A stretch of 64,000 nucleotides of DNA, taken from the NCBI RefSeq assembly GCF_002086675.1, contig NZ_MVIF01000004.1:49881-113880 (forward strand), given 5' to 3'. Source of the stretch: Mycobacterium persicum. GTDB lineage: Bacteria > Actinomycetota > Actinomycetes > Mycobacteriales > Mycobacteriaceae. The translations under genes and the position numbers were made by a program. The notes beneath the pieces were generated by a model. That model saw only the letters and a list, made by a program, of their open reading frames with translations, was not told where the DNA came from and did not search any database. Shown here piece by piece: positions 8,590 through 17,326 of this stretch. Within the stretch, counting starts at the first letter, position 1. Each line of letters starts with the position of its first letter.

Positions 8590-8775
8590 ATGAACGCGAC
8601 GTTGACCAGTCCCGAGCTGACTAGAGCCGACCGCTGCGACCGCTGTGGCGCAGCAGCGCGGGTGCGCGCCAAGCTGCCGTCCGGTTCCGAACTTCTCTTC
8701 TGCCAGCACCACGCCAACGAGCACGAAGCGAAATTGATCGAGCTGTCGGCCGTGCTGGAGGTCAGTGGAAACTAG
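8590..8775 (+). CDS. 61-residue zinc-finger-like protein, DUF7455 type
   Basis: Small conserved actinobacterial protein of 61 residues. It opens MNATLTSPELTRADRCDRCG, continues AAARVRAKLPSGSELLFCQHHANEHE, and ends in a helix. The CDRCG and CQHH groups form a likely C2-CH zinc-binding site. ATG 8590 has GGAGA a few bases upstream, and a longer frame from 8434 has no support. H37Rv annotation, as I recall it, may place a spurious gene on the other strand here. No function is known. Confidence 0.82.
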   Translation: MNATLTSPELTRADRCDRCGAAARVRAKLPSGSELLFCQHHANEHEAKLIELSAVLEVSGN

Positions 8776-8849
8776 TTCGCCGAAACTCGCTCGCCTAAAG
8801 TCGGGTCCAATGTGCCACGTGTGACCGATCTTCGGTAATGCTGGACCGG

Positions 8850-9782
8850 ATGAGCGACCAAACGCCAAAGCCGTCCCGACACCACATCTGGCGAATCAGC
8901 CTTCGGACGCTCTCCAAGAGTTGGGACGACTCGATCTTCTCCGAGTCAGCGCAAGCAGGTTTCTGGTCGGCGCTGTCCCTTCCCCCCTTGCTGTTGGGAA
9001 TGCTGGGCAGCCTGGCCTACGTGGCTCCGCTATTCGGTGAGGACACCTTGCCCGCCATCGAAAAAACGATCCTTTCCACCGCCCACAGCTTCTTCTCAGC
9101 CAGTGTCGTCAACGAGATCATCGAGCCGACCATCCGCGACATCACCGCCAACGCACGCGGCGAGGTGGTGTCGCTGGGTTTCTTGATCTCATTGTGGGCA
9201 GGATCGTCGGCCATCTCTTCCTACGTCGACGCCGTGGTGGAGGCTCATGACCAGACTCCGCTGCGCCATCCGGTACGGCAGCGGTTCTTCGCGCTGTTCC
9301 TGTACGTGGTGATGCTGGTGTTCCTGGTGGCCGCGGCGCCGGTCGCGGTGGTGGGCCCGCGTAAGGTGAGCGACCACATTCCGGCCAGCTTGGCCAATGT
9401 CCTGCATTACGGCTACTACCCGGCTCTGATCGGGAGCCTTACGTTGGGGGTGATCATCCTTTACCGCGTCGCTCTGCCGGTACCGCTGCCGACACATCGA
9501 CTGGTCATCGGCGCGGTGCTGGCCACCACGGTGTTCCTGATCGCGACGCTGGGTTTACGGTTCTATCTGAGGTGGATCACCAGTACGGGCTATACCTACG
9601 GCGCGCTGTCCACGCCCATCGCGTTTCTGTTGTTCGCGTTCTTCGGTGGTTTTGCGGTCATGATCGGAGCCGAACTCAACGCCGCGATCCAAGAGGAATG
9701 GCCGGCGCCGGTCACACACGCACATCGGCTGCGCAACTGGCTGAGGACCCGCACTGCCGCCATCACGGGAACGGCCGACTAG
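8850..9782 (+). CDS. YihY/BrkB-family inner-membrane protein (Rv2707-like)
   Basis: Integral membrane protein of about 310 residues in the YihY/virulence-factor BrkB family (formerly mis-annotated ribonuclease BN). About six transmembrane segments are visible, including LPPLLLGMLGSLAYVAPLFG, VVSLGFLISLWAGSSAIS, RFFALFLYVVMLVFLVAAAPV, YYPALIGSLTLGVIILY and TPIAFLLFAFFGGFAVMIGAELNA. The family's conserved AxE-L-N at the end of the last helix is present. ATG 8838 is an alternative start. It may transport or organise lipids or small solutes, but the substrate is unknown. Confidence 0.87.
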   Translation: MSDQTPKPSRHHIWRISLRTLSKSWDDSIFSESAQAGFWSALSLPPLLLGMLGSLAYVAPLFGEDTLPAIEKTILSTAHSFFSASVVNEIIEPTIRDITANARGEVVSLGFLISLWAGSSAISSYVDAVVEAHDQTPLRHPVRQRFFALFLYVVMLVFLVAAAPVAVVGPRKVSDHIPASLANVLHYGYYPALIGSLTLGVIILYRVALPVPLPTHRLVIGAVLATTVFLIATLGLRFYLRWITSTGYTYGALSTPIAFLLFAFFGGFAVMIGAELNAAIQEEWPAPVTHAHRLRNWLRTRTAAITGTAD

Positions 9783-9881
9783 GCGTCTGACTGGGCGGGG
9801 CCAATCGACAGGGGCCCAGGTCAAGCGATGAATTCCATGGCATTGTGGGCGCCACATAGCAAGACAATCGAAAAACACAAT

Positions 9882-9901
9882 TGTCCGCGCATTGGCGGAC
9901 A
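9882..9901. repeat. inverted repeat TGTCCGC-N6-GCGGACA
   Basis: Seven-base perfect arms with a six-base loop lie 100 bp after the end of the BrkB-family gene. It may be a terminator hairpin (there is no T-run) or an operator. Confidence 0.45.
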
Positions 9902-9953
9902 CCGAAGAATGAATGCCATGTCCTACAGCCGGTGGAACCCATGTCCACCGGGA

Positions 9954-9978
9954 AAGTTGATTGGACAGCGATCAACTT
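9954..9978. repeat. inverted repeat AAGTTGAT-N9-ATCAACTT
   Basis: Eight-base perfect arms around nine bases, about 180 bp upstream of the lectin start. Symmetry and spacing fit a dimeric repressor site, but no cognate regulator is adjacent. Confidence 0.45.
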
Positions 9979-10159
9979 ACGAAAAGCCTTGCACACCATC
10001 AGTATTCACATCGTAGAAACCGTCGAGCGGGCTAGTCTAATACCAAAGCAACCTGAAAGCTCAAGACGATTGTCGAGGTTCGAGCGACCAAGGATGGCTA
10101 CGGTAGATAACTGCGCCTATGGCGCCTGAAGTAGCGCGAGACAAGGGGTTGCAGCCGCA

Positions 10160-10645
10160 ATGAATAAATTACAGATGATAAGCGGTGTGCGCCGGGGCGT
10201 TGCCGCGTCTGCGGCAGCGTTCGGCGTCGCGCTGCTAAGCGCCGGTGTGGCAAGTGCCGACGACGACACATTCCAGTTGAGGAGCCGGCTGGGCAACTTC
10301 TGTCTGGACACCCCCAGTGGGAACGTCTACACACCAACGGTGATCAACCCCTGCGATGGATCGCCGACCCAGCGCTGGCATGTTGCCCCACTCTTGCGGA
10401 TCGAAAGCGTCGCCTTCCCCGGGGCATGCCTAGGGGACATGCTGTTTAGCCAGTGGGTATCCGTCAACCGCTGCTATATGAACGACCAACCTTGGATCAT
10501 CCAGCCCAATGGCCAGGTCACCGGCAACCTTTTCGATACACCCTGCCTCAACGTTGACGGCGGCGTGGCGAATCCTGGGACTCATGTGATCGTCGCGCTG
10601 TGCGCCCCAGATAACCCCGCTGAGGAGTGGGATACCATTTCGTGA
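10160..10645 (+). CDS. secreted ricin-B-type beta-trefoil lectin
   Basis: Exported protein of 161 residues. The signal peptide spans residues 1-33 (MNKLQ...AGVASA, cleavage before DDD). The mature part has three ricin-B-like units. Each has a cysteine pair and an aromatic closing motif: NFCLDTPSG...NPCDGSPTQRW, GACLGD...NRCYMNDQPW, and TPCLNV...ALCAPDNPAEEW. This is the (QxW)3 beta-trefoil pattern with six cysteines, so three disulfides are likely. It closely recalls the secreted lectin sMTL-13 (Rv1419) of M. tuberculosis, but at a different locus between Rv2707 and Rv2708c counterparts. The ribosome site is weak (AAGGGG, rather far upstream). Sugar binding is inferred from the family. Confidence 0.85.
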   Translation: MNKLQMISGVRRGVAASAAAFGVALLSAGVASADDDTFQLRSRLGNFCLDTPSGNVYTPTVINPCDGSPTQRWHVAPLLRIESVAFPGACLGDMLFSQWVSVNRCYMNDQPWIIQPNGQVTGNLFDTPCLNVDGGVANPGTHVIVALCAPDNPAEEWDTIS

Positions 10646-10694
10646 CCAGGCTTGCTGCGCGCAAACACCCCGCGACGGTCTCGCGTGGTGCCGA

Positions 10695-10943
10695 TCAGCC
10701 CTTCTTGAGCTTGTCGTAGATCTGCTTGCAGTCCGGGCACACCGGTGAACCCGGCTTGGGTACCCGGGTCACGGGAAATACCTCACCGCATAACGCCACC
10801 ACATGGCTTCCCAGCACCGCGCTCTCGGCGATCTTGTCCTTCTTGACGTAGTGGAAGTACTTCGGGATGTCGCTGCCGGTCCCGTCGTCGACGCGTTCCT
10901 CGGTGTCGGTGCGTTCGATCGTCTGCGTCTGCATACCAGACAT
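10695..10943 (-). CDS. DUF3039 protein (Rv2708c-like)
   Basis: Small conserved actinobacterial protein of 82 residues, DUF3039. Key features are KYFHYVKKDKIAESAV and the metal-binding-like set VVALCGEVFPVTR...PVCPDCKQIYDKLKK. Together these give Cys-x(n)-C-x2-C with upstream His, a probable zinc site. ATG 10943 has AGGGGG just upstream; ATG 10934 is possible. It faces the secreted-lectin gene tail to tail and is divergent from the DUF3099 gene. Function is unknown. Confidence 0.87.
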   Translation of the reverse strand: MSGMQTQTIERTDTEERVDDGTGSDIPKYFHYVKKDKIAESAVLGSHVVALCGEVFPVTRVPKPGSPVCPDCKQIYDKLKKG

Positions 10944-10997
10944 TGTGCCCCCTGACTCGCTCCTGCCGGAATCGACTGGATGTGGGAGAGTAGAGAA

Positions 10998-11414
10998 ATG
11001 AAGCGCGGCTTCGAGCTGAGTTTCGACGACTTCGATGAGCGGGGCCGCCCGGTACTGATCACCGCCGCCGCACCGTCCTACGAGGAACAGCACCGAGCGC
11101 GGGTACGCAAGTATCTGACCTTGATGGCGTTCCGCATTCCGGCCCTCATCCTGGCGGCCGTCGCCTACGGGGCCTGGCACAATGGTCTTGTCTCATTGCT
11201 GATCGTCGCCGTCTCGATTCCGTTGCCCTGGATGGCCGTGCTCATCGCCAACGACAGACCGCCCCGCGGCGCCGATGAACCCCGTCGGTTCGACGACGCC
11301 CGACGACGCACTCCGCTGTTTCCGACGGCCAAGCGTCCGGCGCTGGAGCCTCGGCAAGACCCTGCGTCCCGATCGGACCCCCCGGACTTCGACGGCTGGT
11401 CCAATCCCGGTTAA
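10998..11414 (+). CDS. DUF3099 membrane protein (Rv2709-like)
   Basis: Membrane protein of 138 residues, DUF3099. Residues about 1-38 are soluble, two transmembrane helices follow at about 41-57 (MAFRIPALILAAVAYGAW) and 60-79 (LVSLLIVAVSIPLPWMAV), and the C-terminal half is basic and probably cytoplasmic and disordered. ATG 10998 has GGGAGAG 8-9 bases upstream. It lies directly upstream of sigB, a linkage conserved in mycobacteria, but no functional tie to SigB is shown by the sequence. Confidence 0.83.
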   Translation: MKRGFELSFDDFDERGRPVLITAAAPSYEEQHRARVRKYLTLMAFRIPALILAAVAYGAWHNGLVSLLIVAVSIPLPWMAVLIANDRPPRGADEPRRFDDARRRTPLFPTAKRPALEPRQDPASRSDPPDFDGWSNPG

Positions 11415-11500
11415 ACCGGCTGCCGCGGCACACTTCTCAGGACATTCTCAGGTCGCTGGCACATTTCTGCACGTCACGGTGTGTGAGATGACAGCGCGGC

Positions 11501-11527
11501 GGGAACTCTGTGGTCGAGCCTGTCGTT
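11501..11527 (+). promoter_or_regulatory. SigE/SigH-type promoter of sigB
   Basis: GGGAAC at 11501-11506 and CGTT at 11524-11527 are separated by 17 bp, the consensus layout for mycobacterial SigE and SigH promoters. The likely start of transcription is about 7-8 nt beyond, giving a leader of about 30 nt to the sigB ATG. Control of sigB by SigE/SigH is established in M. tuberculosis. Confidence 0.75.
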
Positions 11528-11564
11528 AAACCCCGTGACAGGACAAGCCGATCGGGAGGGCGCT

Positions 11565-12524
11565 ATGGCACATGCCACCACAAGCCGGGCTGACAGCGAT
11601 CTGGATGCTCAAAGCCCCGCAGCGGACTTGGTGCGCGTATATCTGAACGGCATCGGTAAGACGGCGTTGCTCAACGCCGCCGATGAAGTTGAGCTGGCCA
11701 AGCGCATCGAAGCCGGGCTGTATGCCGAGTATCTGCTCGAAACCCGAAAGCGGTTGGGCGAGAACCGCAAACGCGAATTGGCGGCCGTGGTACGCGACGG
11801 CCAGGCAGCGCGCCGTCACCTCCTCGAGGCCAACCTTCGGCTGGTGGTGTCACTGGCCAAGCGCTACACGGGCCGCGGAATGCCGCTGCTCGATCTCATC
11901 CAGGAGGGCAACCTGGGCCTGATCCGCGCGATGGAGAAATTCGACTACACAAAGGGATTCAAGTTCTCGACGTATGCCACCTGGTGGATCCGCCAAGCCA
12001 TCACCCGTGGCATGGCCGACCAGAGCCGTACCATTCGTCTGCCCGTTCACCTGGTCGAGCAGGTCAACAAGCTGGCGCGGATCAAGCGGGAGATGCACCA
12101 GAACCTGGGCCGGGAAGCCACCGACGAGGAACTCGCCGAAGAGTCCGGCATTCCGGTTGACAAGATCAACGACCTGCTCGAACACAGCCGGGACCCGGTG
12201 AGCCTGGACATGCCGGTCGGCTCTGAGGAAGAGGCGCCGCTGGGTGACTTCATCGAGGACGCGGAAGCCATGTCCGCGGAGAACGCCGTCATCGCTGAAC
12301 TACTGCACACCGATATCCGCAGTGTGCTTGCCACTCTCGACGAGCGTGAGCACCAGGTGATCCGGCTGCGCTTCGGCCTGGACGACGGTCAGCCCCGCAC
12401 GCTGGATCAAATCGGCAAGCTGTTCGGTCTGTCGCGCGAGCGTGTGCGCCAGATCGAGCGGGATGTGATGTGCAAGTTGCGCCATGGCGAACGTGCCGAT
12501 CGGCTGCGGTCATACGCCAGTTGA
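11565..12524 (+). CDS. sigB: principal-like stress sigma factor SigB
   Basis: Group 2 sigma-70 factor of 319 residues, used in general stress and stationary phase. Unlike SigA it lacks the long N-terminal extension. Core regions are all visible: [20 protein letters not shown] (1.2), [22 protein letters not shown] and [14 protein letters not shown] (2), [17 protein letters not shown] and [20 protein letters not shown] (4). ATG 11565 has GGGAGGG 5-6 bases upstream; an in-frame ORF start at 11535 is less likely. A SigE/SigH-type promoter is 38-64 bp upstream, and two hairpins follow the gene. It lies upstream of ideR, as in other mycobacteria. Confidence 0.97.
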   Translation: MAHATTSRADSDLDAQSPAADLVRVYLNGIGKTALLNAADEVELAKRIEAGLYAEYLLETRKRLGENRKRELAAVVRDGQAARRHLLEANLRLVVSLAKRYTGRGMPLLDLIQEGNLGLIRAMEKFDYTKGFKFSTYATWWIRQAITRGMADQSRTIRLPVHLVEQVNKLARIKREMHQNLGREATDEELAEESGIPVDKINDLLEHSRDPVSLDMPVGSEEEAPLGDFIEDAEAMSAENAVIAELLHTDIRSVLATLDEREHQVIRLRFGLDDGQPRTLDQIGKLFGLSRERVRQIERDVMCKLRHGERADRLRSYAS

Positions 12525-12559
12525 GAACCGGCCGGACGCCCAGCGGAAGGCACTAAGAA

Positions 12560-12580
12560 AAGCGCCAGAGAACGGCGCTT
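12560..12580 (+). terminator. hairpin after sigB
   Basis: AAGCGCC and GGCGCTT form a seven-base stem with a seven-base loop, 36 bp after the sigB stop. No T-run follows, as is common for mycobacterial terminators. Confidence 0.5.
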
Positions 12581-12597
12581 AGAATCTAGGTACAAGA

Positions 12598-12632
12598 CAG
12601 TGTGCCCGCCGCGGTGAGCGGGGGGCACACTG
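12598..12632 (+). terminator. strong hairpin between sigB and ideR
   Basis: CAGTGTGCCC and GGGCACACTG form a ten-base perfect stem with a 15-base GC-rich loop. It is the stronger of two hairpins in the gap and the likelier sigB terminator; alternatively it lies in the ideR leader. Confidence 0.6.
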
Positions 12633-12704
12633 CTGTCGGGGGCGTTTTGGGCCAACCACATGCACAGCTGGCCAAGTAGACTCGGCGGCGACGGAGGATG
12701 CTGA

Positions 12705-13397
12705 ATGAACGACTTGGTCGATACCACCGAGATGTACTTGCGGACGATCTACGACCTCGAGGAAGAGGGCGTAACGCCGCTGCGCGCCCGGATAGCCGAG
12801 CGCCTGGAGCAGAGCGGGCCCACTGTCAGCCAAACCGTTTCCCGGATGGAGCGGGACGGATTGCTTCGGGTGGCCGGGGATCGCCACCTCGAACTCACCG
12901 ACAAGGGCCGGGCGCTGGCGATCGCCGTGATGCGTAAGCACCGCCTCGCCGAACGACTCCTCGTCGACGTCATCGGGTTGCCGTGGGAAGAGGTACACGC
13001 CGAGGCATGCCGGTGGGAGCACGTGATGAGTGAGGATGTCGAACGTCGGCTGGTCAAGGTGCTGAACAACCCGACGACGTCTCCGTTCGGCAATCCGATT
13101 CCGGGCTTGCTGGACCTGGGCGTGGGCCCGGAATTCGGCGCCGAAGACGCCAACCTGGTGCGGCTGACCGAGTTGCCGGCCGGTCCGCCGGTGGCAGTGG
13201 TCGTTCGCCAGCTCACCGAGCATGTTCAAGGCGACATCGACTTGATCACGCGGCTCAAGGACGCCGGCGTCGTGCCGAACGCCCGCGTGACGGTCGAAAC
13301 CAGTCCGGGAGGCGGAGTGACCATCGTCATCCCGGGGCACGAGAACGTCACCCTGCCCCACGCGATGGCGCACGCCGTCAAGGTCGAGAAGGTCTGA
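12705..13397 (+). CDS. ideR: iron-dependent repressor IdeR
   Basis: DtxR-family iron-dependent regulator of 230 residues, the usual length. It represses siderophore genes and activates iron storage when Fe2+ is bound. Residues 1-73 form the winged helix-turn-helix (SGPTVSQTVSRMERDGLL), and 74-140 dimerise and bind metal. Site ligands are recognisable: Met10, and Cys/Glu/His in EACRWEHVMSED (positions near 102-106), with histidines in RKHRLAERLL. The C-terminus is the SH3-like domain (VTVETSPGGGVTIVIPGHEN). The ribosome site GGAGG is about 7 bases before ATG. A DUF4192 gene abuts its 3' end. Confidence 0.98.
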   Translation: MNDLVDTTEMYLRTIYDLEEEGVTPLRARIAERLEQSGPTVSQTVSRMERDGLLRVAGDRHLELTDKGRALAIAVMRKHRLAERLLVDVIGLPWEEVHAEACRWEHVMSEDVERRLVKVLNNPTTSPFGNPIPGLLDLGVGPEFGAEDANLVRLTELPAGPPVAVVVRQLTEHVQGDIDLITRLKDAGVVPNARVTVETSPGGGVTIVIPGHENVTLPHAMAHAVKVEKV

Positions 13398-14474
13398 TTA
13401 CCCCGCACATCGGCCGGATTGGCCGGATGGGCCGAACGCCCGTCGCGGCGGTAGCCGCACGCCGAGTTGCCGAGCCAGCCGATAGCCGGTGGTCGCGAGT
13501 TCCCGGATATGCTCCGGCCGAAGCCCCGACTGTAACGCCGTGTCGAGCATGCCGGCCATCCGATGCCCTGGCGAGCAGCGCAGCGCGGCCTCCAGGGACA
13601 CCCCGGCCAGTGGACCGTCTCCGCGGGCGTAGGCACTGAACGCGAGCAACACCAGCGCCTCCACCCGCCACGGCTCGGGTAGCGCGCGGGCCAGTACTGC
13701 CCACAACGACTCGGCCGGGCCGGAGTTCTCACCGACCGCCAGGGCATAGAGCGTGTCGCGCACCCGCACGTCGGTCAGCGCACAGCCCAACTGGGCCAGC
13801 TCCACGTCCGATAGCGGTTGCCCGTCGGCCACCCGCGCGGCAGCGGCCATCGCCTTCTCCACGTCGCGACGGCTGCAGCCCAACGGGTCGGCGTGCTCGG
13901 CGATCTCACGCTCGGCGGCCTCTTGCCTCACGGTGGCGGCCAGTGTGTCGGTGCGCACCCGGTCGTCCACCGCGACCACGGCCTCGAGGTCGGCACGCCG
14001 CGGGTACAGCCGCCGACCGTCGAGCACCGCCGCCACCGCCAGCGGCGACGCCGCCGGGTCGTCGATGACGCCCCCCGAACCGCAGCCGTCGACGCAATGC
14101 CAGCGTCCGCCAACCGCGATGCGGTCGACCATGTGGGCCGCCCAGAGCACGATGTCACGCTGCGCCAGCGCCTCGGTCAGCGCATCGCACGCCCGCCGGT
14201 ACTCGTCGCTGCATCCCGGACACTGCGCTCCGTCCGCGTCGACGATCACGGCGATCGCGGCCTCGGGGTCAGCCGCGGCGGCGACCTCCGCGAGTTGCTC
14301 GACCTGGTGGCCAAGGTCTTCCGACAGGTCAACGCGCATCACCGATCCCAGTTCACCCTCGGCCACCGAGACCAGGACCAGCGATTTTTCCGGCACGAAG
14401 CCGAGGATGGCCGGCAGCGCCGCGATCAGTGCGCCGGGGCGATTCAGTTCAAAGTCAGGTCGATGCTTCGTCAT
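13398..14474 (-). CDS. DUF4192 protein (Rv2712c-like)
   Basis: Conserved actinobacterial protein of 358 residues, DUF4192. The N-terminus (RPGALIAALPAILGFVPEKSLVLVSV) is the family's hallmark; the rest is alanine-rich and soluble, with a VDGCGS and CPGCSDEYRRAC cysteine group in the middle and an ALVLLAFSAYARGDGPLAG TPR-like segment toward the end. I prefer ATG 14474 over TTG 14483. It is tail to tail with ideR with no spare base, and divergent from sthA. Function is unknown. Confidence 0.86.
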   Translation of the reverse strand: MTKHRPDFELNRPGALIAALPAILGFVPEKSLVLVSVAEGELGSVMRVDLSEDLGHQVEQLAEVAAAADPEAAIAVIVDADGAQCPGCSDEYRRACDALTEALAQRDIVLWAAHMVDRIAVGGRWHCVDGCGSGGVIDDPAASPLAVAAVLDGRRLYPRRADLEAVVAVDDRVRTDTLAATVRQEAAEREIAEHADPLGCSRRDVEKAMAAAARVADGQPLSDVELAQLGCALTDVRVRDTLYALAVGENSGPAESLWAVLARALPEPWRVEALVLLAFSAYARGDGPLAGVSLEAALRCSPGHRMAGMLDTALQSGLRPEHIRELATTGYRLARQLGVRLPPRRAFGPSGQSGRCAG

Positions 14475-14566
14475 AGGCGTCAACGCTGACGACCGGCACC
14501 GTCAGCCGGTGCGCACGACGGGCATCTGGGCCGCGATCCTGTGGACGAAGTCGCCACTGTGCGTTC

Positions 14567-14572
14567 TACTGT
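14567..14572 (+). promoter_or_regulatory. -10 box of sthA, leaderless
   Basis: TACTGT ends 7 nt before ATG 14580, with no Shine-Dalgarno before that codon. This favours ATG 14580 over ATG 14589. Confidence 0.45.
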
Positions 14573-14579
14573 CTATCTC

Positions 14580-15995
14580 ATGGGGTCGATGCGCGAGTAC
14601 GACATGGTGGTTCTCGGCTCTGGGCCTGGCGGCCAGAAGGCGGCCATTGCCTCCGCCAAGTTGGGCAAATCCGTTGCGATCGTCGAACGTGGCCGAATGC
14701 TGGGCGGCGTCTGCGTCAACACCGGCACCATCCCATCGAAGACGTTGCGCGAGGCGGTGCTCTACCTCACCGGCATGAATCAGCGCGAACTCTACGGGGC
14801 CAGCTACCGCGTGAAGGACCGGATCACCCCGGCCGATCTGCTGGCCCGGACCCAGCATGTGATCGGCAAGGAAGTCGACGTGGTACGCAATCAGTTGATG
14901 CGCAACCGGGTCGACCTGCTGGTGGGGCACGGCCGGTTCATCGATCCGCACACCATCATGGTCGAAGACCAGACGCGTCGCGAAAAGACCACTGTCACAG
15001 GCGATTACATCGTCATCGCCACCGGAACCAGGCCAGCCCGGCCGTCCGGCGTCGAATTCGACGAAGAACGGGTCCTGGACTCCGACGGGATCCTGGACCT
15101 CAAGTCGCTACCGGCCTCGATGGTCGTGGTCGGTGCCGGGGTGATCGGTATCGAGTATGCCTCGATGTTCGCCGCGCTGGGCACCAAGGTGACCGTCGTC
15201 GAGAAACGGGAAGACATGCTCGACTTCTGCGATCCCGAGGTTGTCGAGGCGCTCAAATTCCACCTGCGCGACCTGGCGGTGACATTCCGGTTCGGTGAAG
15301 AGGTCACCGCGGTGGACGTCGGCTCGGCGGGCACCGTCACCACCCTGGCCAGCGGCAAACAGATTCCCGCCGAGACGGTGATGTACTCCGCCGGACGCCA
15401 GGGCCAGACCGACCACCTCGACCTGTCCAATGCCGGCCTGGAGGTCGAACGCCGCGGACGAATATGGGTGGACGAACAGTTCAAGACCAAGGTGGACCAT
15501 ATCTACGCCGTCGGCGACGTCATCGGCTTCCCGGCCTTGGCCGCGACCTCGATGGAGCAGGGCCGGCTGGCTGCCTACCACGCGTTCGGGGAGCCGACCG
15601 ACGGCATCACCGACCTGCAGCCGATCGGCATCTATTCGATCCCCGAGATCTCCTACGTCGGCTCCACCGAGGTGGAACTGACCAAGGAGTCCATTCCTTA
15701 CGAGGTGGGCGTGGCGCGCTACCGGGAACTGGCCCGCGGCCAGATCGCCGGCGACTCCTACGGCATGCTCAAACTGCTGGTGTCCACCGACGATCTCAAG
15801 CTGCTCGGCGTGCACATCTTCGGCACCAGCGCCACCGAGATGGTGCATATCGGACAGGCCGTCATGGGATGCGGAGGAACCGTCGAGTACCTGGTCGACG
15901 CGGTTTTCAACTATCCGACATTCTCCGAGGCCTACAAGGTGGCCGCGCTCGACGTGATGAACAAGGTGCGGGCGCTCAATCAGTTCCGCCGCTAA
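14580..15995 (+). CDS. sthA: soluble NAD(P)+ transhydrogenase
   Basis: FAD flavoprotein of 471 residues that interconverts NADPH and NADH in the cytoplasm. The N-terminal FAD site is [13 protein letters not shown], and [17 protein letters not shown] follows. This is the disulfide-reductase family motif with the second redox cysteine replaced by Thr, as in soluble transhydrogenases, so disulfide reduction is not expected. An NAD-binding loop [14 protein letters not shown] lies in the middle, and [16 protein letters not shown] is the second FAD motif. The C-terminus is the dimerisation domain. ATG 14580 follows a -10 box; ATG 14589 with GGGG just upstream is the usual annotated start. Confidence 0.95.
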   Translation: MGSMREYDMVVLGSGPGGQKAAIASAKLGKSVAIVERGRMLGGVCVNTGTIPSKTLREAVLYLTGMNQRELYGASYRVKDRITPADLLARTQHVIGKEVDVVRNQLMRNRVDLLVGHGRFIDPHTIMVEDQTRREKTTVTGDYIVIATGTRPARPSGVEFDEERVLDSDGILDLKSLPASMVVVGAGVIGIEYASMFAALGTKVTVVEKREDMLDFCDPEVVEALKFHLRDLAVTFRFGEEVTAVDVGSAGTVTTLASGKQIPAETVMYSAGRQGQTDHLDLSNAGLEVERRGRIWVDEQFKTKVDHIYAVGDVIGFPALAATSMEQGRLAAYHAFGEPTDGITDLQPIGIYSIPEISYVGSTEVELTKESIPYEVGVARYRELARGQIAGDSYGMLKLLVSTDDLKLLGVHIFGTSATEMVHIGQAVMGCGGTVEYLVDAVFNYPTFSEAYKVAALDVMNKVRALNQFRR

Positions 15996-16292
15996 TACGT
16001 CACGAGGCCGTATCGTCGGAATCGGTCGGCCTAGGATCGCCGTAACATCACCCGGGCGCCGACTCGGCCTCGGCCGGCAGCGCAGGGCGATGCTCGTCGG
16101 ACGACCGGCGCCGGTTTGGTTGTTTGCCTGGGCGTCCAGGGTCGCCCGTCGCGGTTCGCTGTGAATATGGCGTGCAGCTTTTCGCGTTATGAAGATGTGC
16201 GCATAAGTGAGATGTTCGTTGATTGGGGCCCGTTGATTTGAGACACACTGATCAGGGCGCCCCGGTTGAACCCCCGAGAGGAGGCAACACCC

Positions 16293-17270
16293 ATGACGCA
16301 CGATCAAGACCGGGATGACGCGCAGGACTACCAACCCGGACAACCTGGCATGTACGACCTCGAGTTCCCGGCGCCGCAATTGTCGACGTCGGATGGCCGT
16401 GGTCCGGTGTTGGTGCACGCCTTGGAGGGTTTCTCCGACGCGGGCCACGCAATTCGGCTGGCCGCTGCCCACCTGAAGGGGTCACTGGACACCGAGCTGG
16501 TCGCGTCGTTTGCGATCGACGAATTACTGGACTATCGCTCCCGGCGGCCGCTGATGACCTTCAAGACCGACCACTTCACCAGCTACGACGACCCCGAGCT
16601 CAGCCTGTACGCACTGCGCGACAGCGTCGGCACCCCATTTCTGCTGCTGGCCGGTTTGGAGCCGGACCTGAAATGGGAGCGATTCATCACCGCCGTGCGA
16701 CTGCTGGCCGAACGCCTGGGGGTCCGGCAGACCATCGGCCTGGGCACCGTTCCCATGGCCGTACCCCATACCCGCCCGATCACGATGACCGCCCATTCCA
16801 ACAATCCGGAACTGATCGCCGACTTCCAGCCGTGGATCTCCGAAATCCAAGTCCCGGCAAGCGCGTCCAACCTGCTGGAATACCGAATGGCGCAGCACGG
16901 TCATGAGGTCGTCGGGTTCACCGTGCACGTCCCGCACTACTTGACGCAGACCGACTACCCCGCGGCCGCGCAGTCCTTGCTCGAGCAAGTTGCCAAGACG
17001 GGATCGTTGGAACTGCCATTGGCGGCGCTGGCAGAAGCCGCGGCGGAGATCCGGGCCAAGATCGACGAACAAGTCCAAGCCAGCGCGGAAGTAGCCCAAG
17101 TGGTGGCCGCTCTCGAGCGCCAGTACGATGCCTTCATCGACGCTCAGGAAAACAGATCGTTACTCACACGTGACGAGGATCTGCCCAGCGGCGACGAGTT
17201 GGGTGCGGAGTTCGAGCGATTCCTGGCCCAGCAGGCAGAGAAGAAGCGCGACGACGACGACCAGGCTTGA
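16293..17270 (+). CDS. PAC2-family protein (Rv2714-like)
   Basis: PAC2 (proteasome-assembly-chaperone-like) family protein of 325 residues, conserved in actinobacteria and cytoplasmic. Visible features are VLVHALEGFSDAGHAIRLAA near the N-terminus, LLAGLEPDLKWERFITAVRLLAERLGV, GLGTVPMAVPHTRP, and a C-terminal helix with KIDEQVQASAEVAQVVAALERQYDAF. ATG 16293 has GAGAGGAGG a few bases upstream. The role is unknown; a tie to proteasome assembly is only a family-name inference. An alpha/beta-hydrolase gene follows 56 bp downstream on the same strand. Confidence 0.88.
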   Translation: MTHDQDRDDAQDYQPGQPGMYDLEFPAPQLSTSDGRGPVLVHALEGFSDAGHAIRLAAAHLKGSLDTELVASFAIDELLDYRSRRPLMTFKTDHFTSYDDPELSLYALRDSVGTPFLLLAGLEPDLKWERFITAVRLLAERLGVRQTIGLGTVPMAVPHTRPITMTAHSNNPELIADFQPWISEIQVPASASNLLEYRMAQHGHEVVGFTVHVPHYLTQTDYPAAAQSLLEQVAKTGSLELPLAALAEAAAEIRAKIDEQVQASAEVAQVVAALERQYDAFIDAQENRSLLTRDEDLPSGDELGAEFERFLAQQAEKKRDDDDQA

Positions 17271-17326
17271 TGCCTCCAACACCGCCCCCGAGAAAGCCGT
17301 AGGCGGCCCGACAACGAGGTTGGCGA

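Larger units (their letters stand above)
9783..10159. other. AT-richer gap before the lectin gene
   Basis: These 377 bp contain no credible gene on either strand. They are visibly poorer in GC than their surroundings and hold two perfect inverted repeats (9882-9901 and 9954-9978). The region is probably regulatory for the lectin, or scar sequence from its acquisition. Confidence 0.5.

Noticed and set aside
16048..16248. Minus-strand 66-codon frame between sthA and the PAC2 gene
   Set aside because: No ribosome site and no codon bias; the gap (297 bp) appears to be regulatory only.
15108..16472. Minus-strand frame of 454 codons over sthA
   Set aside because: Antisense to a well-supported gene, with His/Gly/Arg-rich composition.
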